In this document: positions 6,964 through 14,831 of the stretch, piece after piece
How the letters are laid out: the number at the start of each line of letters is the position of its first letter
How positions within the stretch are numbered: position 1 is the stretch's first letter
IMG/VR virus record: IMGVR_UViG_3300006803_000128
Location: 1-20,185 of that record
DNA: 20,185 bases
From: a virus
Strand: one strand, 5' to 3'
The notes under the pieces: model-generated
What the model was told of the DNA's origin: nothing
The model's input: the letters and a program-made list of their open reading frames with translations, nothing else
Database searches by the model: none
Translations under genes and position numbers: made by a program

Positions 6964-7443
6964 CTACGTTGATTTGTTGCCTCGGCCAAAAGATACCTGC
7001 GTCTTTCTCTCTTTTGAGATTGGCATTGCAGGATGTTCGTCACGCATCAAATCATTATCTACAGCATTCATCTGTTGATCCGTTTGTTGCGCGAAATAAG
7101 CATTTCGCTCCTCCACAGTCTCTTTTGGAATCTTGGTTAACATCAAACCACCGACACCGACTGTCCCTGCATGGTTACCTTCATCGATAACTGGCAGTTC
7201 ATAGCCTTGAACTTCGCTTGGATGTACAGGTTCGTACCCTTCACGAAAGCGCATGTGCACGTTAGTTTTATCTGCTTCACCGCGTATGTGGGTTCTCACC
7301 CAACGATACTGCATTCCATCAGGAGCCTCTGGGGTTTCCAATACTTGAGGTGGCGTCCATGGTTTTCTTGCAGCCTTGGTAGACCGTGAAGAAGCGCCTC
7401 GTGGGGTTCTATTAGAACCTGGTGTAGTAGTTTCTTCGCTCAT
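6964..7443 (-). CDS. Virion-assembly protein of unknown function
   Basis: A 159-residue protein. The first 35 residues are disordered, rich in Ser, Thr, Arg and Pro. The core contains WTPPQVLETPEAPDGMQYRW, VRTHIRGEADKTNVHMRFREGYEPV and GGLMLTKIPKETVEERNAYF. The C-terminus is charged (KERKTQVSFGRGNKST). It overlaps the scaffold stop by 4 bases (ATGA), so output of the two is probably linked. The conserved-looking 'W-R-H...N-x-x-M-RF-x-x-GYEPV' core is one I recall beside scaffold genes of aquatic phages. It could be a scaffold partner, head-completion factor or internal protein. Function unknown. Confidence 0.62.
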   Translation of the reverse strand: MSEETTTPGSNRTPRGASSRSTKAARKPWTPPQVLETPEAPDGMQYRWVRTHIRGEADKTNVHMRFREGYEPVHPSEVQGYELPVIDEGNHAGTVGVGGLMLTKIPKETVEERNAYFAQQTDQQMNAVDNDLMRDEHPAMPISKERKTQVSFGRGNKST

Positions 7444-8498
7444 GAACTTTGTAACCTCATCTTTTGTTTTGCGTACTCTTTGAACGGCACCCCTAATTTT
7501 CTAGCAAGTTGCTGTTCGCTGGGGCTTAGCTCGACTGTACGATTGTTTTGACTGCGTCCACTTCCAGTTATGCGCGTATTGGAGACAACAGTTTGGACGG
7601 GTTGTTGTTTGCCTCCTGCGGGAAACTTATGAGGAAGTTCTTCCCTCATACGTCTATCTATCTGAGAGTAGTATTCATCAGACTCTAAGTCAATTCCACT
7701 ACCCTGCAATTCATTATGTATGGCAAACGCTACGTTTGTCATCACGGTGTCTGTTCCGAACCATTCGTTGCTTGTAGCCCACTGCTGTGCTCGCTCAGAA
7801 GGTTCTTCGTAAGCAGGCTGTTCAGTCGGCGTAAAATCCATTTGAGGATCTTGTTCAACTTGTTGGCTCTGTTGATCAACCCACGCATCGTACTGCACTT
7901 TGTAGTCAGCAAGTTCTTGCCGATACTTTGCAAGTGCATTTCGATCAGCCTCTGCTCGAGCAAGCATCTGCTGTGCTTCAGCCATGGCTTCTGGATCACC
8001 AGATTCATACGCAGTCTTCAGGTTACGCTTTGCAGCCATAGCCTGTGTATCAACACGGTTCTCCATCTCTTGGCTGTAGTTTTCTTGAATCTTTAGATTC
8101 TGTTCAGCACTAGAGGTTTGAGTGTTTTTCAGTTGAGCAGCTAAAGCTTCGTTTTGTTCTTTGATCTCTTTGGCGTACTGCAATGCCTGCAGTTCACGCC
8201 GCTGATATTCTTTAGCTTGCTTTACAGCTTGATTGATTCTGTTCTGAGCAGTTCTTGCTTTTACCTCAACTTCAGAAAGTTCTTCTTCCGTATTTGGCTC
8301 TGCAGTTTCAAAGTCTTCTTGAACAGCGTCTTCTGTGACAGGTGCAAGTTCTTCAGCTTCCTCTTCAGAAAACTCAATAATTGCATTCTCTTCTTGAACT
8401 TCTTCTTCAACTCTACGCCCTTCTGGAAGCGCAGCTTTGTTTATGTCTTCTTCACTATCTAGCTTTGATAAAGCTTCTGTCAGTGTTTCTTCAGCCAT
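7440..8498 (-). CDS. Scaffolding protein
   Basis: A 352-residue protein. Residues about 1-80 are very acidic (runs of E and EE). Residues about 80-215 are a long heptad-like coiled coil rich in Gln, Ala, Glu and Lys (AKEYQRRELQALQYAKEIKEQ, AKYRQELADYKVQYDAW). A Pro/Gln linker follows, and the C-terminus is basic (SPSEQQLARKLGVPFKEYAK, then QKMRLQSS). Acidic N-terminus, central coiled coil and a short basic helical C-terminus that binds the coat are the usual features of tailed-phage scaffolds, which shape the procapsid and then leave. It lies between the co-chaperonin and capsid genes. No protease domain is visible, so removal may use exit or an unseen protease. Confidence 0.78.
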   Translation of the reverse strand: MAEETLTEALSKLDSEEDINKAALPEGRRVEEEVQEENAIIEFSEEEAEELAPVTEDAVQEDFETAEPNTEEELSEVEVKARTAQNRINQAVKQAKEYQRRELQALQYAKEIKEQNEALAAQLKNTQTSSAEQNLKIQENYSQEMENRVDTQAMAAKRNLKTAYESGDPEAMAEAQQMLARAEADRNALAKYRQELADYKVQYDAWVDQQSQQVEQDPQMDFTPTEQPAYEEPSERAQQWATSNEWFGTDTVMTNVAFAIHNELQGSGIDLESDEYYSQIDRRMREELPHKFPAGGKQQPVQTVVSNTRITGSGRSQNNRTVELSPSEQQLARKLGVPFKEYAKQKMRLQSS

Positions 8499-8506
8499 GT
8501 TTTCAC

Positions 8507-8947
8507 CTATGCAGACTTGATATCGTCAGGGTTGATAATTGTGCCAATCACTTCATCGTCATTGATGATGCGAACTTCATGATCGTCTTCCAAAGAGAAA
8601 CGAGCGCCTGCGTATCTACCGATAAGCACCCAATCGCCTTGCTTGCACCATGGTTCACCACCAAACTTATCGTAATCTTGATAAGCCAATGGGCCGACTT
8701 TCATGACGTAACACACAGATGTCGCCAAGTTCTCCTTGCTCACAGTGGACTCAAGGAGTTGTATGCCACCATCTGTGACACCTTTGCCTTTGTATGGAAG
8801 GACTAACAATCTCCACCCAGAGGGTTCAGGCATTCTTTCAACCAAAGATTTGTCTAACACGGTAGGGTCTAAAACCCTTTCTTTTTCACTCACATATGCA
8901 TCCGTAACGGACGGTTTTGCGATGGAATCTACTGCTAGATCACTCAT
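8507..8947 (-). CDS. GroES-like co-chaperonin
   Basis: A 146-residue protein; ATG at 8947 is preferred because GAAGGAG lies about 9 bases before it. A TTG at 8965 would add six residues. The GroES-like domain starts near residue 42 (PSGWRLLVLPYKGKGVTDGG). Residues 60-66 (GGIQLLE) match the GroEL-binding mobile loop, GGIVL in bacterial GroES. The end is KQGDWVLIGRYAGARF, then EVRIINDDEVIGTI, which matches the GroES barrel and its final strand (D-x-V-LI... DDEVIG). An extra 40-residue N-terminal extension is present. It would cap host GroEL to fold phage proteins, most likely the coat protein, as T4 gp31 does. Its position just before scaffold and capsid supports that. The start overlaps the preceding stop by 8 bases. 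Confidence 0.82.
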   Translation of the reverse strand: MSDLAVDSIAKPSVTDAYVSEKERVLDPTVLDKSLVERMPEPSGWRLLVLPYKGKGVTDGGIQLLESTVSKENLATSVCYVMKVGPLAYQDYDKFGGEPWCKQGDWVLIGRYAGARFSLEDDHEVRIINDDEVIGTIINPDDIKSA

Positions 8948-9140
8948 CGGTGGGGTCTCCTTCAAACTGCAACGCTTCTCTTATTTCCTCACGCAGGGTG
9001 CGAAGCATCGATAACTCACCCATTGCAAACTTGTAGTCCTCCATAGACTTGATATTGCCCGACGTTGTGTAATCGACAATACCTTGCTCATATTGTTCAA
9101 ACTTCTTCATCATGTAAGAAGCGAGAGCTATTGAATCCAT
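8940..9140 (-). CDS. Small helical protein next to the co-chaperonin
   Basis: A 66-residue acidic protein that looks like two helices (SIALASYMMKKFEQYEQGIVD and SMEDYKFAMGELSMLRTLRE). Its stop overlaps the co-chaperonin start, so the two are co-translated. It starts one base after the 487-residue gene ends. No known motif is recognised. A small assembly factor or chaperonin partner is possible, but only the linkage supports this. Confidence 0.58.
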   Translation of the reverse strand: MDSIALASYMMKKFEQYEQGIVDYTTSGNIKSMEDYKFAMGELSMLRTLREEIREALQFEGDPTDE

Positions 9141-10604
9141 TTATTTAATCGGGTTCCTCGGCATTGGTGGCGCTATACCAACAGGCATAGGCTTGCCTGT
9201 GCCCGGATTAACAATTGCGCCACTTGCTATTTGAGGTGGTGGCGGTGGGCCACCTAATCCTGCAAATGGTGCGAGTGGGGCCATTGGTACAGGAGCTCCG
9301 TACCCACCAAACTGCACTTGTGGCACAGCAGATGTCGGCATTTGGAAGCCCGGATACCCACCTTGTTGTATGTTTGAACCTGCTTCCATCATGCGCTGTG
9401 TATAATTCTCACGCACCCCAGGGTCAAAAGACTGCCCAAGTATGTTGGTAGGCACATACGTTTCACGCACACCCTGCAACGGATCCATGCTCACAAACTG
9501 TGGAGGTGGTGGGGCAGAGGGTGCGGGTGTAGCAGTGGGTGTAGTAGATTTAGAAAAAATGTCTTTAGCGGCATCTATAACCTCTTGAGGTATTTCTTTT
9601 GGCCCTTCATCAGGCATTGCTGCTTTGTACTTAAATTTTGGAAGCTCAACCTGCCCAGCGCCTGGTATATCTACCACTGTAGGAGCGGAGATTGCTTGTC
9701 CTGCAACAATTGCAGCGGCATCTGCGCGTATTTCATCAGCAGTTTTTGCTTTCGCTTGTTTTTCTGCCGTTTGTTCCTGCACAACCCTTGTTGCATCTTG
9801 AACTTCTTTTGCAAGAGCCAACAGTTTACTTGAACTTGTTTTTGGATCAGCAGCTGCCTCTCTCAACTCTTGCGCTTTAGCGGCGAGTTCTGTGGGAGTG
9901 ATTATGGCTGCTGGTGGAGTAGCCGCAACAACAGGTTCTGCCTTTGGTGGTCCAGGCTCGGCAACTTTTGTGGCTGGAGGTGTGTACCTGCCGCCAGTTG
10001 CCTTGGTCACTGCTTCAGCAATCTCATCTCGTGTAGGTGTTTTGAAGTCTGGCAACAAAACTCTTTTTTCTAAATCTTTTAAAATTTCCTGAATCTTTTC
10101 TTTGTCAGGCAAAGCTATCTTGGGCGCGTCTTCTGTAATGCGAATGGGCTTTGGAGGCACAGGTGCTTCAGAGCCAGGGCCACGGCCTATATCAATTTTA
10201 GATTCTGCAGCAGCCTTTGCTTCTGCGTCTGCTTTGGCCTTAGCCTCTTTCTCAGCCTTAGCTTTGGCTTCTTTCTCTTTTCGCTTTTTCTTTGTCTCTG
10301 CAAGCAACGCTTCAGCTTTCTTCTTGGCTTCAGCAGCACCCGCTATATTGCGATCAGCTTGTTCTTTCTTGAGCTTGTCACGCTTTTTTTCAGCAGCAGC
10401 GCCTTCATCTGTAGGATAAAGCTTTTGAACCTGTCTCTGACCAGCTTCGCCAAAGAGCGCAGGCACATACTTGCCTGTCTCTGGGTTCAGTATTTGTTTT
10501 TGACGGCCACCACTGCGCTGCCATTTCTGCAACGCCATCCTGCCCCGAACACCACGAGAACGAGGTTTGGGTATCTTGACCGTGCGATACTTAGGCTCAG
10601 CCAT
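9141..10604 (-). CDS. Large disordered Ala/Lys/Pro-rich virion-cluster protein
   Basis: A 487-residue protein. The N-terminus is basic (KYRTVKIPKPRSRGVRGRM). Residues about 65-135 are a highly charged Ala/Lys/Glu helix (KKRKEKEAKAKAEKEAKAKA) like TolA-type stalks. Residues about 140-370 alternate Pro-rich linkers with short helices. The final ~120 residues are Pro/Gly/Gln-rich with FGGYGAPVPMAPLAP and GLGGPPPPP. No enzyme motif is visible. It lies between portal-proximal basic proteins and the co-chaperonin. Possible roles are an internal (ejected) protein, an assembly organiser or a packaged DNA-binding factor. The amino-acid bias is real in this frame and is kept from end to end, so the ORF is credible. 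I do not recognise a family. Confidence 0.6.
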   Translation of the reverse strand: MAEPKYRTVKIPKPRSRGVRGRMALQKWQRSGGRQKQILNPETGKYVPALFGEAGQRQVQKLYPTDEGAAAEKKRDKLKKEQADRNIAGAAEAKKKAEALLAETKKKRKEKEAKAKAEKEAKAKADAEAKAAAESKIDIGRGPGSEAPVPPKPIRITEDAPKIALPDKEKIQEILKDLEKRVLLPDFKTPTRDEIAEAVTKATGGRYTPPATKVAEPGPPKAEPVVAATPPAAIITPTELAAKAQELREAAADPKTSSSKLLALAKEVQDATRVVQEQTAEKQAKAKTADEIRADAAAIVAGQAISAPTVVDIPGAGQVELPKFKYKAAMPDEGPKEIPQEVIDAAKDIFSKSTTPTATPAPSAPPPPQFVSMDPLQGVRETYVPTNILGQSFDPGVRENYTQRMMEAGSNIQQGGYPGFQMPTSAVPQVQFGGYGAPVPMAPLAPFAGLGGPPPPPQIASGAIVNPGTGKPMPVGIAPPMPRNPIK

Positions 10605-10613
10605 TTGACGTTC

Positions 10614-10805
10614 CTAGTAGATGCCAGAAAACTTCTTACCACGCAGCGCAGCGCCAAAGCCACGCATTTCACCCGCGCCATAAGGCTTGGATGTAGTCGG
10701 TGTGGCTACAGATTCTTCTTTTGCGTAGTTAACAGTGCCTTGGTCTTTGATGCTGACTTTGCTGTCAGTGACCTTGGGCTGTGGAAAACTGGTTTGTCTT
10801 TTCAT
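10614..10805 (-). CDS. 63-aa protein ending in an RGxGAALRG motif
   Basis: A 63-residue, probably unstructured protein. Its last 18 residues (EMRGFGAALRGKKFSGIY) resemble the C-terminal tails of the two basic proteins at 14310-14831 and 14831-15808 (RGVGxAxRGYGKALK). The start overlaps the previous stop as TAATG and the stop is TAG, just before the next gene's AGGAAC site. Role unknown; the shared tail suggests all three bind the same partner. Confidence 0.55.
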   Translation of the reverse strand: MKRQTSFPQPKVTDSKVSIKDQGTVNYAKEESVATPTTSKPYGAGEMRGFGAALRGKKFSGIY

Positions 10806-11071
10806 TACTTCTTACCTTTCGGTGCGGGTTTCTTTTTGGCAGGCGCTTTCTTTGCTGCAGCCTTCTTCTTTGCAGGTGCTTTCTTGACTGCAACTTCGGC
10901 TTCAACTTCAGCCTCGACCTTTACTTCAACTTCTTCTTCGCTCAATTTATTTATGTCATCAAGCATTTCAGCAGCAACTGCAGTAACTTTTTCAATACCA
11001 AGACGAGCTTCTTCTTCGCTCTTGTTCTGGGCCTTCTGTGTCGCGGCCATCTTTTGACGTACTGAACTCAT
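10805..11071 (-). CDS. Histone H1-like basic tail protein
   Basis: An 88-residue protein in three parts. Residues 1-30 are mixed-charge helix (MAATQKAQNKSEEEARLGIE). Residues 30-62 are an acidic helix ending in EVEVKVEAEVEAEVAV. The last ~25 residues are Lys/Ala/Pro repeats (AKKKAAAKKAPAKKKPAPKG), like the tails of bacterial H1-like proteins. Such tails bind DNA nonspecifically. AGGAGG lies 4 bases before the ATG and overlaps the portal stop (TAGGAGG). It may condense DNA, be packaged, or neutralise charge in assembly. Because composition alone drives the comparison, the DNA-binding call is tentative. Confidence 0.6.
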   Translation of the reverse strand: MSSVRQKMAATQKAQNKSEEEARLGIEKVTAVAAEMLDDINKLSEEEVEVKVEAEVEAEVAVKKAPAKKKAAAKKAPAKKKPAPKGKK

Positions 11072-11079
11072 TTGTCCTC

Positions 11080-13602
11080 CTAATTTCCGAAGAAATCTTT
11101 AGCTATATTCTCCGCTGTCTTTGCCATTTGGGCAGAACGCTGAACATTAATGCGCTCTCTGGCAATTTGGTCTTTCATCTCAGCAGTCGCTGCTTGAACT
11201 TCCATGCGATCTTCTGCTAATTCTTTATTATTATCAACACGCTCTTGCTCAATATCTATGCGCTGCTGTGCCTCACGCGCCTTTCTATCCATATCTTCTT
11301 CTTTGATATCAAGCTCGCGGTCTCTTAGTTTGACCAATGGATCATCTGGCATTTGCGGTGATAACGCTGGGCCAAGCTGCTCAAGCAACTGCGTCGTAAT
11401 CGTCGCAACCTTGTCTTCCATAATCGGCATCATCTGCTGCTGCATAGCCTGTAACTGCTGCTGCATCATAGGATTCATCTGAGCCTGCTGTTGCATCATC
11501 TGCATCTGCTGGTTCATCTGCATGATCTGCGGGTCTTGTTGCGCCATCTCGCGTGCCTTGAAGTCAATGTGCTGATAGATGTGCGATTGGATCATCGCAG
11601 CGGCCTGCATCTGACCTTGCGGTACGTTCTGCACAATCGGTGACTGCAACAAAGAGATGTGTGCTGTGATGTGCGCATCATGATCTTGATCTGGAAATGC
11701 TTGTGCAGGTTGACCTTGCAGGAACCCAGCGTTCTCCATGCTTGGAGATACGGGCTGTGGCTGCGGTGGTGGTGGCAATAACTGCTCAATCTGCTGCACA
11801 CCCATCGCTTCGTACATACGCCGATATGCGTTATAGATCCCCTGCGGGCCATGAATCTGAGGGTTCGACTGAACCATTCGCATCATCTCTTGGGCCATCA
11901 TCACACGTTGGCTCATGGAGAAGATATTCGGGTCAGACACAGGAATGATGTCGATGCGGTCATCAAAGTCAGTTGCCATCAACTGCTGCTGACCATTCGC
12001 AATCATATAGGGATATGTCTTGAGCGGTGACTCTTTCACCACTCTTGCAAGCAGGTTGAACTCAACGCGCTGGCTGTAGTGCAACCGCTTGTGTATCGCG
12101 CTCATCACACGACTGCCCTTTTCAAGCAGCGCAATCGTTGTGCCTACAGGTGCTTCCTGATTACCATCACCCACTTGCATATCTGCAATCGATGCAAACC
12201 GCTTGCCTGCATCAACCAACATACCCAATAGCGAAAGAAGCGTGCCACTTGGCTCTTTGAACGGCAAAGGCAATAACGCATCGCGCAGTGACCCACCCGG
12301 AGCATCCATATCCCTGAACTCACCTGGCTGCAACGGCGTGTCATTGTCACGAATCCGTATGCCACGAGCCTTGAAACCTGCAGGCAGATTCGCCAACGTA
12401 CCCGCATCAATCAACTGACGCAGGATAGAAGTCGATGCCTGAGACAACCCACCAATCATGTGGGTCAATCCGAATCCATAAAAGCCGACGCCGGGCAAAA
12501 ACTTGTAATGCACAAAGTAATCAATGCGCTTACGCATTGGATCATTCTGTAAATAGTTCCTGCGAATCGACAGAACCGTGTTCTGAGTGGGTGATAAAGT
12601 AACAATGTATGGCAGCTTGATGCCTGTCTCTTCACCCTGCGCATCAAGGTCTTCATACCCTGGGATATCAAGATCAACGTGCATCTCAAACAACTCGCAG
12701 TCATCGTTTGAACTGCCTGATGGCTTAACACCCTGCAACTCATCAATCTCTTCTTCGACTTCATCTGTATCGATGTAGTCTGTCGCATCTTTCATCTTAG
12801 TCTTGCGATAGAAACCAGACTGCTGAAGCTTGCGCACATCGTTCATCGACATATCAATCGAATGCGTGATACGCGGTGCATTGTCTAAACTGGTGGTGCC
12901 ATACGGCACAATCAACTTCTCAGACGGGATGAAACGAGAAACAGGCCGACCTACGGCTGGGTCAAAGTGCACCTTACGAAACGCACTGCCTGACAACGGG
13001 AGATAAAACAACAGCTGATCCGTTTCAGGATCGTACTCTTTCATCTCCTGCGTGATCATGAAGTTCATGTACTCCTGAACACGCGCAGCTTGCAAATCAG
13101 TCTCTGGTGTACCAAAGCCCAATGTCTGTGTCTTAACAGGCCCGCCAGATGGCAACATCTCTTTGTATGCTTGAGCCTGAAACTGTGTGACCGATTCCGC
13201 GAGAAGAGGGTGAACAACGCCAGAGGCACCATCAAACGGCTCTGTGCGGTCTTCAAACTTCATCCCAAGGAACTCAAGTCCTTCCTTGTACTGGTCTTCC
13301 CAATCTTTGCGAGAAGACTTGTCATCCTTAATATCACCCATGCAGTCGCTGTAGATGCGACCTAAATCCTGTGAGTCCATCTCTTCTGCAAGGTTGGCAT
13401 CAAATGCAACAGGCATATCATCTGCCATCTCATCCATGCCAAACACCATGGTGCCGTCATCAAGGATGGCTTCATCGCCCTGTTCAATCTCATCGAACAT
13501 AGCGCCCTCTTCAGGAGCGATACTGACAACAACCTCTTTGGAGTTGTCTTCAATGCCCAACTCATCTACATCAATATCGTCTACGCCGCGTTCAATTGCC
13601 AT
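11080..13602 (-). CDS. Portal protein, P22-type large portal
   Basis: An 840-residue protein; the length fits the long P22/SU10-type portals rather than the ~500-residue kind. The first 90 residues are very acidic. The core begins DWEDQYKEGLEFLGMKFEDR, then PFDGASGVVHPLLAESVTQF. Further core landmarks are LPLSGSAFRKVHFDPAVGRP (wing), a PGVGFYGFGLTHMIGGLSQA segment, and TTIALLEKGSRVMSAIHKRL near residue 500 (clip and stem). The C-terminal ~200 residues hold a Gln/Met-rich coiled coil (QQMQMMQQQAQMNPMMQQQL) and then a Lys/Glu/Arg helix, probably the barrel. It makes the 12-fold vertex for DNA entry and tail attachment. AGGT lies 8 bases before the ATG. The stop TAG is part of the next gene's ribosome site. 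Confidence 0.9.
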   Translation of the reverse strand: MAIERGVDDIDVDELGIEDNSKEVVVSIAPEEGAMFDEIEQGDEAILDDGTMVFGMDEMADDMPVAFDANLAEEMDSQDLGRIYSDCMGDIKDDKSSRKDWEDQYKEGLEFLGMKFEDRTEPFDGASGVVHPLLAESVTQFQAQAYKEMLPSGGPVKTQTLGFGTPETDLQAARVQEYMNFMITQEMKEYDPETDQLLFYLPLSGSAFRKVHFDPAVGRPVSRFIPSEKLIVPYGTTSLDNAPRITHSIDMSMNDVRKLQQSGFYRKTKMKDATDYIDTDEVEEEIDELQGVKPSGSSNDDCELFEMHVDLDIPGYEDLDAQGEETGIKLPYIVTLSPTQNTVLSIRRNYLQNDPMRKRIDYFVHYKFLPGVGFYGFGLTHMIGGLSQASTSILRQLIDAGTLANLPAGFKARGIRIRDNDTPLQPGEFRDMDAPGGSLRDALLPLPFKEPSGTLLSLLGMLVDAGKRFASIADMQVGDGNQEAPVGTTIALLEKGSRVMSAIHKRLHYSQRVEFNLLARVVKESPLKTYPYMIANGQQQLMATDFDDRIDIIPVSDPNIFSMSQRVMMAQEMMRMVQSNPQIHGPQGIYNAYRRMYEAMGVQQIEQLLPPPPQPQPVSPSMENAGFLQGQPAQAFPDQDHDAHITAHISLLQSPIVQNVPQGQMQAAAMIQSHIYQHIDFKAREMAQQDPQIMQMNQQMQMMQQQAQMNPMMQQQLQAMQQQMMPIMEDKVATITTQLLEQLGPALSPQMPDDPLVKLRDRELDIKEEDMDRKAREAQQRIDIEQERVDNNKELAEDRMEVQAATAEMKDQIARERINVQRSAQMAKTAENIAKDFFGN

Positions 13603-13619
13603 ATTGTTTTACCTGCAGG

Positions 13620-14300
13620 CTACTCTCTGTCTGCGTACAAATTATCAAAGATCTGTCGCGTATCCAGAACGTAATCTAAATCGGACTTGCTGTAATGTAT
13701 ATGCTGAGATGGCTTAAAGTCTGGGGCACCCTCACCTGTCTCAAACCACGCAGGATGCGTGACCCTCACCCTGTTATTGGGCAAGGCTACAATATTTCCC
13801 GTCCACTCACCAGCATCTAACAACTCCATCACATGGCTTTGCTTGTGCTGCGCAGGATCATCTGCAATCTCGTTCTCTGCATAATCCACAGTGAACAAAT
13901 ACTTCGCAGGGTAAAAATCACCATCGATCTTCGCAAGCCACGGGCATGGCGTTGCACGATCTAGAACATATACAGCGTGAGTGTGACTAGAACAGTCCCA
14001 AGGCTGGGCATGATGTACCGCCATAGGTTCTGGCCATTCGTCCAGGGGGGTATCCGCAACAAGCGCGGTGATTGGCATTCTTGCCCACATGGCCCCGCCG
14101 TGGACGTTGGATTCTTCCTCATCATCATCCGATTCGCAGCCCGTAAAGATCACCTGAAAACTCAAGCACCTCGTGGGCATGGTGGTGACGGCGATAACCA
14201 TGGCGTGTAAAAAATCTCCATGGTATCGCTCGTGATTGACAGTATATTCCCTTCTCACCCACGCCTTGAAATGCGGGATGTTGCTTTGTAGATAGGGCAA
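13620..14300 (-). CDS. Conserved phage protein, unknown function
   Basis: A 226-residue protein with a TTG start at 14300; AAGGA lies 7 bases upstream. It is rich in His, Trp and Cys for a phage virion-cluster gene. Visible segments are LQSNIPHFKAWVRREYTVNH, NVHGGAMWARMPITALVADT, AQPWDCSSHTHAVYVLDRAT, CPWLAKIDGDFYPAKYLFTV, NNRVRVTHPAWFETGEGAPD and FKPSQHIHYSKSDLDYVLD. These invariant-looking Trp/His/Pro blocks suggest a folded globular protein, perhaps an enzyme or a lattice-binding head protein. I recall the same protein between terminase and portal in many marine phages, always unnamed. It ends 17 bases before the portal start. No function is assigned. Confidence 0.68.
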   Translation of the reverse strand: MPYLQSNIPHFKAWVRREYTVNHERYHGDFLHAMVIAVTTMPTRCLSFQVIFTGCESDDDEEESNVHGGAMWARMPITALVADTPLDEWPEPMAVHHAQPWDCSSHTHAVYVLDRATPCPWLAKIDGDFYPAKYLFTVDYAENEIADDPAQHKQSHVMELLDAGEWTGNIVALPNNRVRVTHPAWFETGEGAPDFKPSQHIHYSKSDLDYVLDTRQIFDNLYADRE

Positions 14301-14309
14301 AACTTTTCC

Positions 14310-14831
14310 TTATTTTAATGCTTTTCCGTAACCTCTCATCGCAACACCTACTCCACGAGGCTTTGTTTTGTTGCGAGATCGTGTGGTCTTACCTGCAACC
14401 GTTTTGGCTGCAGAGGCTAGACCGCCGTTGGCTTTTTTGACAGGGGTAACTCTTCTGCCGGTTTTCGTGTTGTAGGTTACACCTCCAACCTGAAAAGTTT
14501 TTTCTCCTTTAAGCTCTGCTTCATCTCTGGCTTTCCGAACTTTGTCACCTAGCTTTATCCTAGGCTCAGACATTTTGTTCAACCCCTGCCCCATAAATAC
14601 GCCACCAGGGATGGCGACAGCTGCTACAGCCCCAACTTCTTTTGCTTTTTGTTTATTTTTTTTATCTCTCTGTCGTTGTCGAAATGATGGTTCCCTGATT
14701 GCAGATCTCATGTCTCTGCGAGAAGAAGGCTCAGCAGTGTCTTGTGTCTTCTTTGCTCGTGCCTTCTGCGCTGCAGTCATCAGCTTTTGACGCGCTTTAG
14801 TAATACCCTTCAGTAATTTTGGCTTACTCAT
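14310..14831 (-). CDS. Basic low-complexity protein, module-sharing member 1
   Basis: A 173-residue, strongly basic protein. Residues 1-65 are Lys/Arg/Gln helix (ARQKLMTAAQKARAKKTQD). Residues 66-84 are a short hydrophobic Gly/Ala/Val stretch (VGAVAAVAIPGGVFMGQGL) that may insert in a membrane or pack in a core. Then comes GEKTFQVGGVTYNTKTGRRV, related to a segment in the next protein. A linker with KANGG follows, and the last 17 residues are KPRGVGVAMRGYGKALK. The start overlaps the previous stop (TAATG). Role unknown; perhaps an ejected internal protein or a packaging accessory. Confidence 0.6.
   Translation of the reverse strand: MSKPKLLKGITKARQKLMTAAQKARAKKTQDTAEPSSRRDMRSAIREPSFRQRQRDKKNKQKAKEVGAVAAVAIPGGVFMGQGLNKMSEPRIKLGDKVRKARDEAELKGEKTFQVGGVTYNTKTGRRVTPVKKANGGLASAAKTVAGKTTRSRNKTKPRGVGVAMRGYGKALK

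Noticed and set aside
10359-11057. Plus-strand 232-codon frame rich in Phe, Ala and Ser
   Set aside because: It mirrors the Lys/Ala/Glu-rich genes on the minus strand (reverse of Lys and Glu codons gives Phe and Leu/Ser) and runs against the operon.
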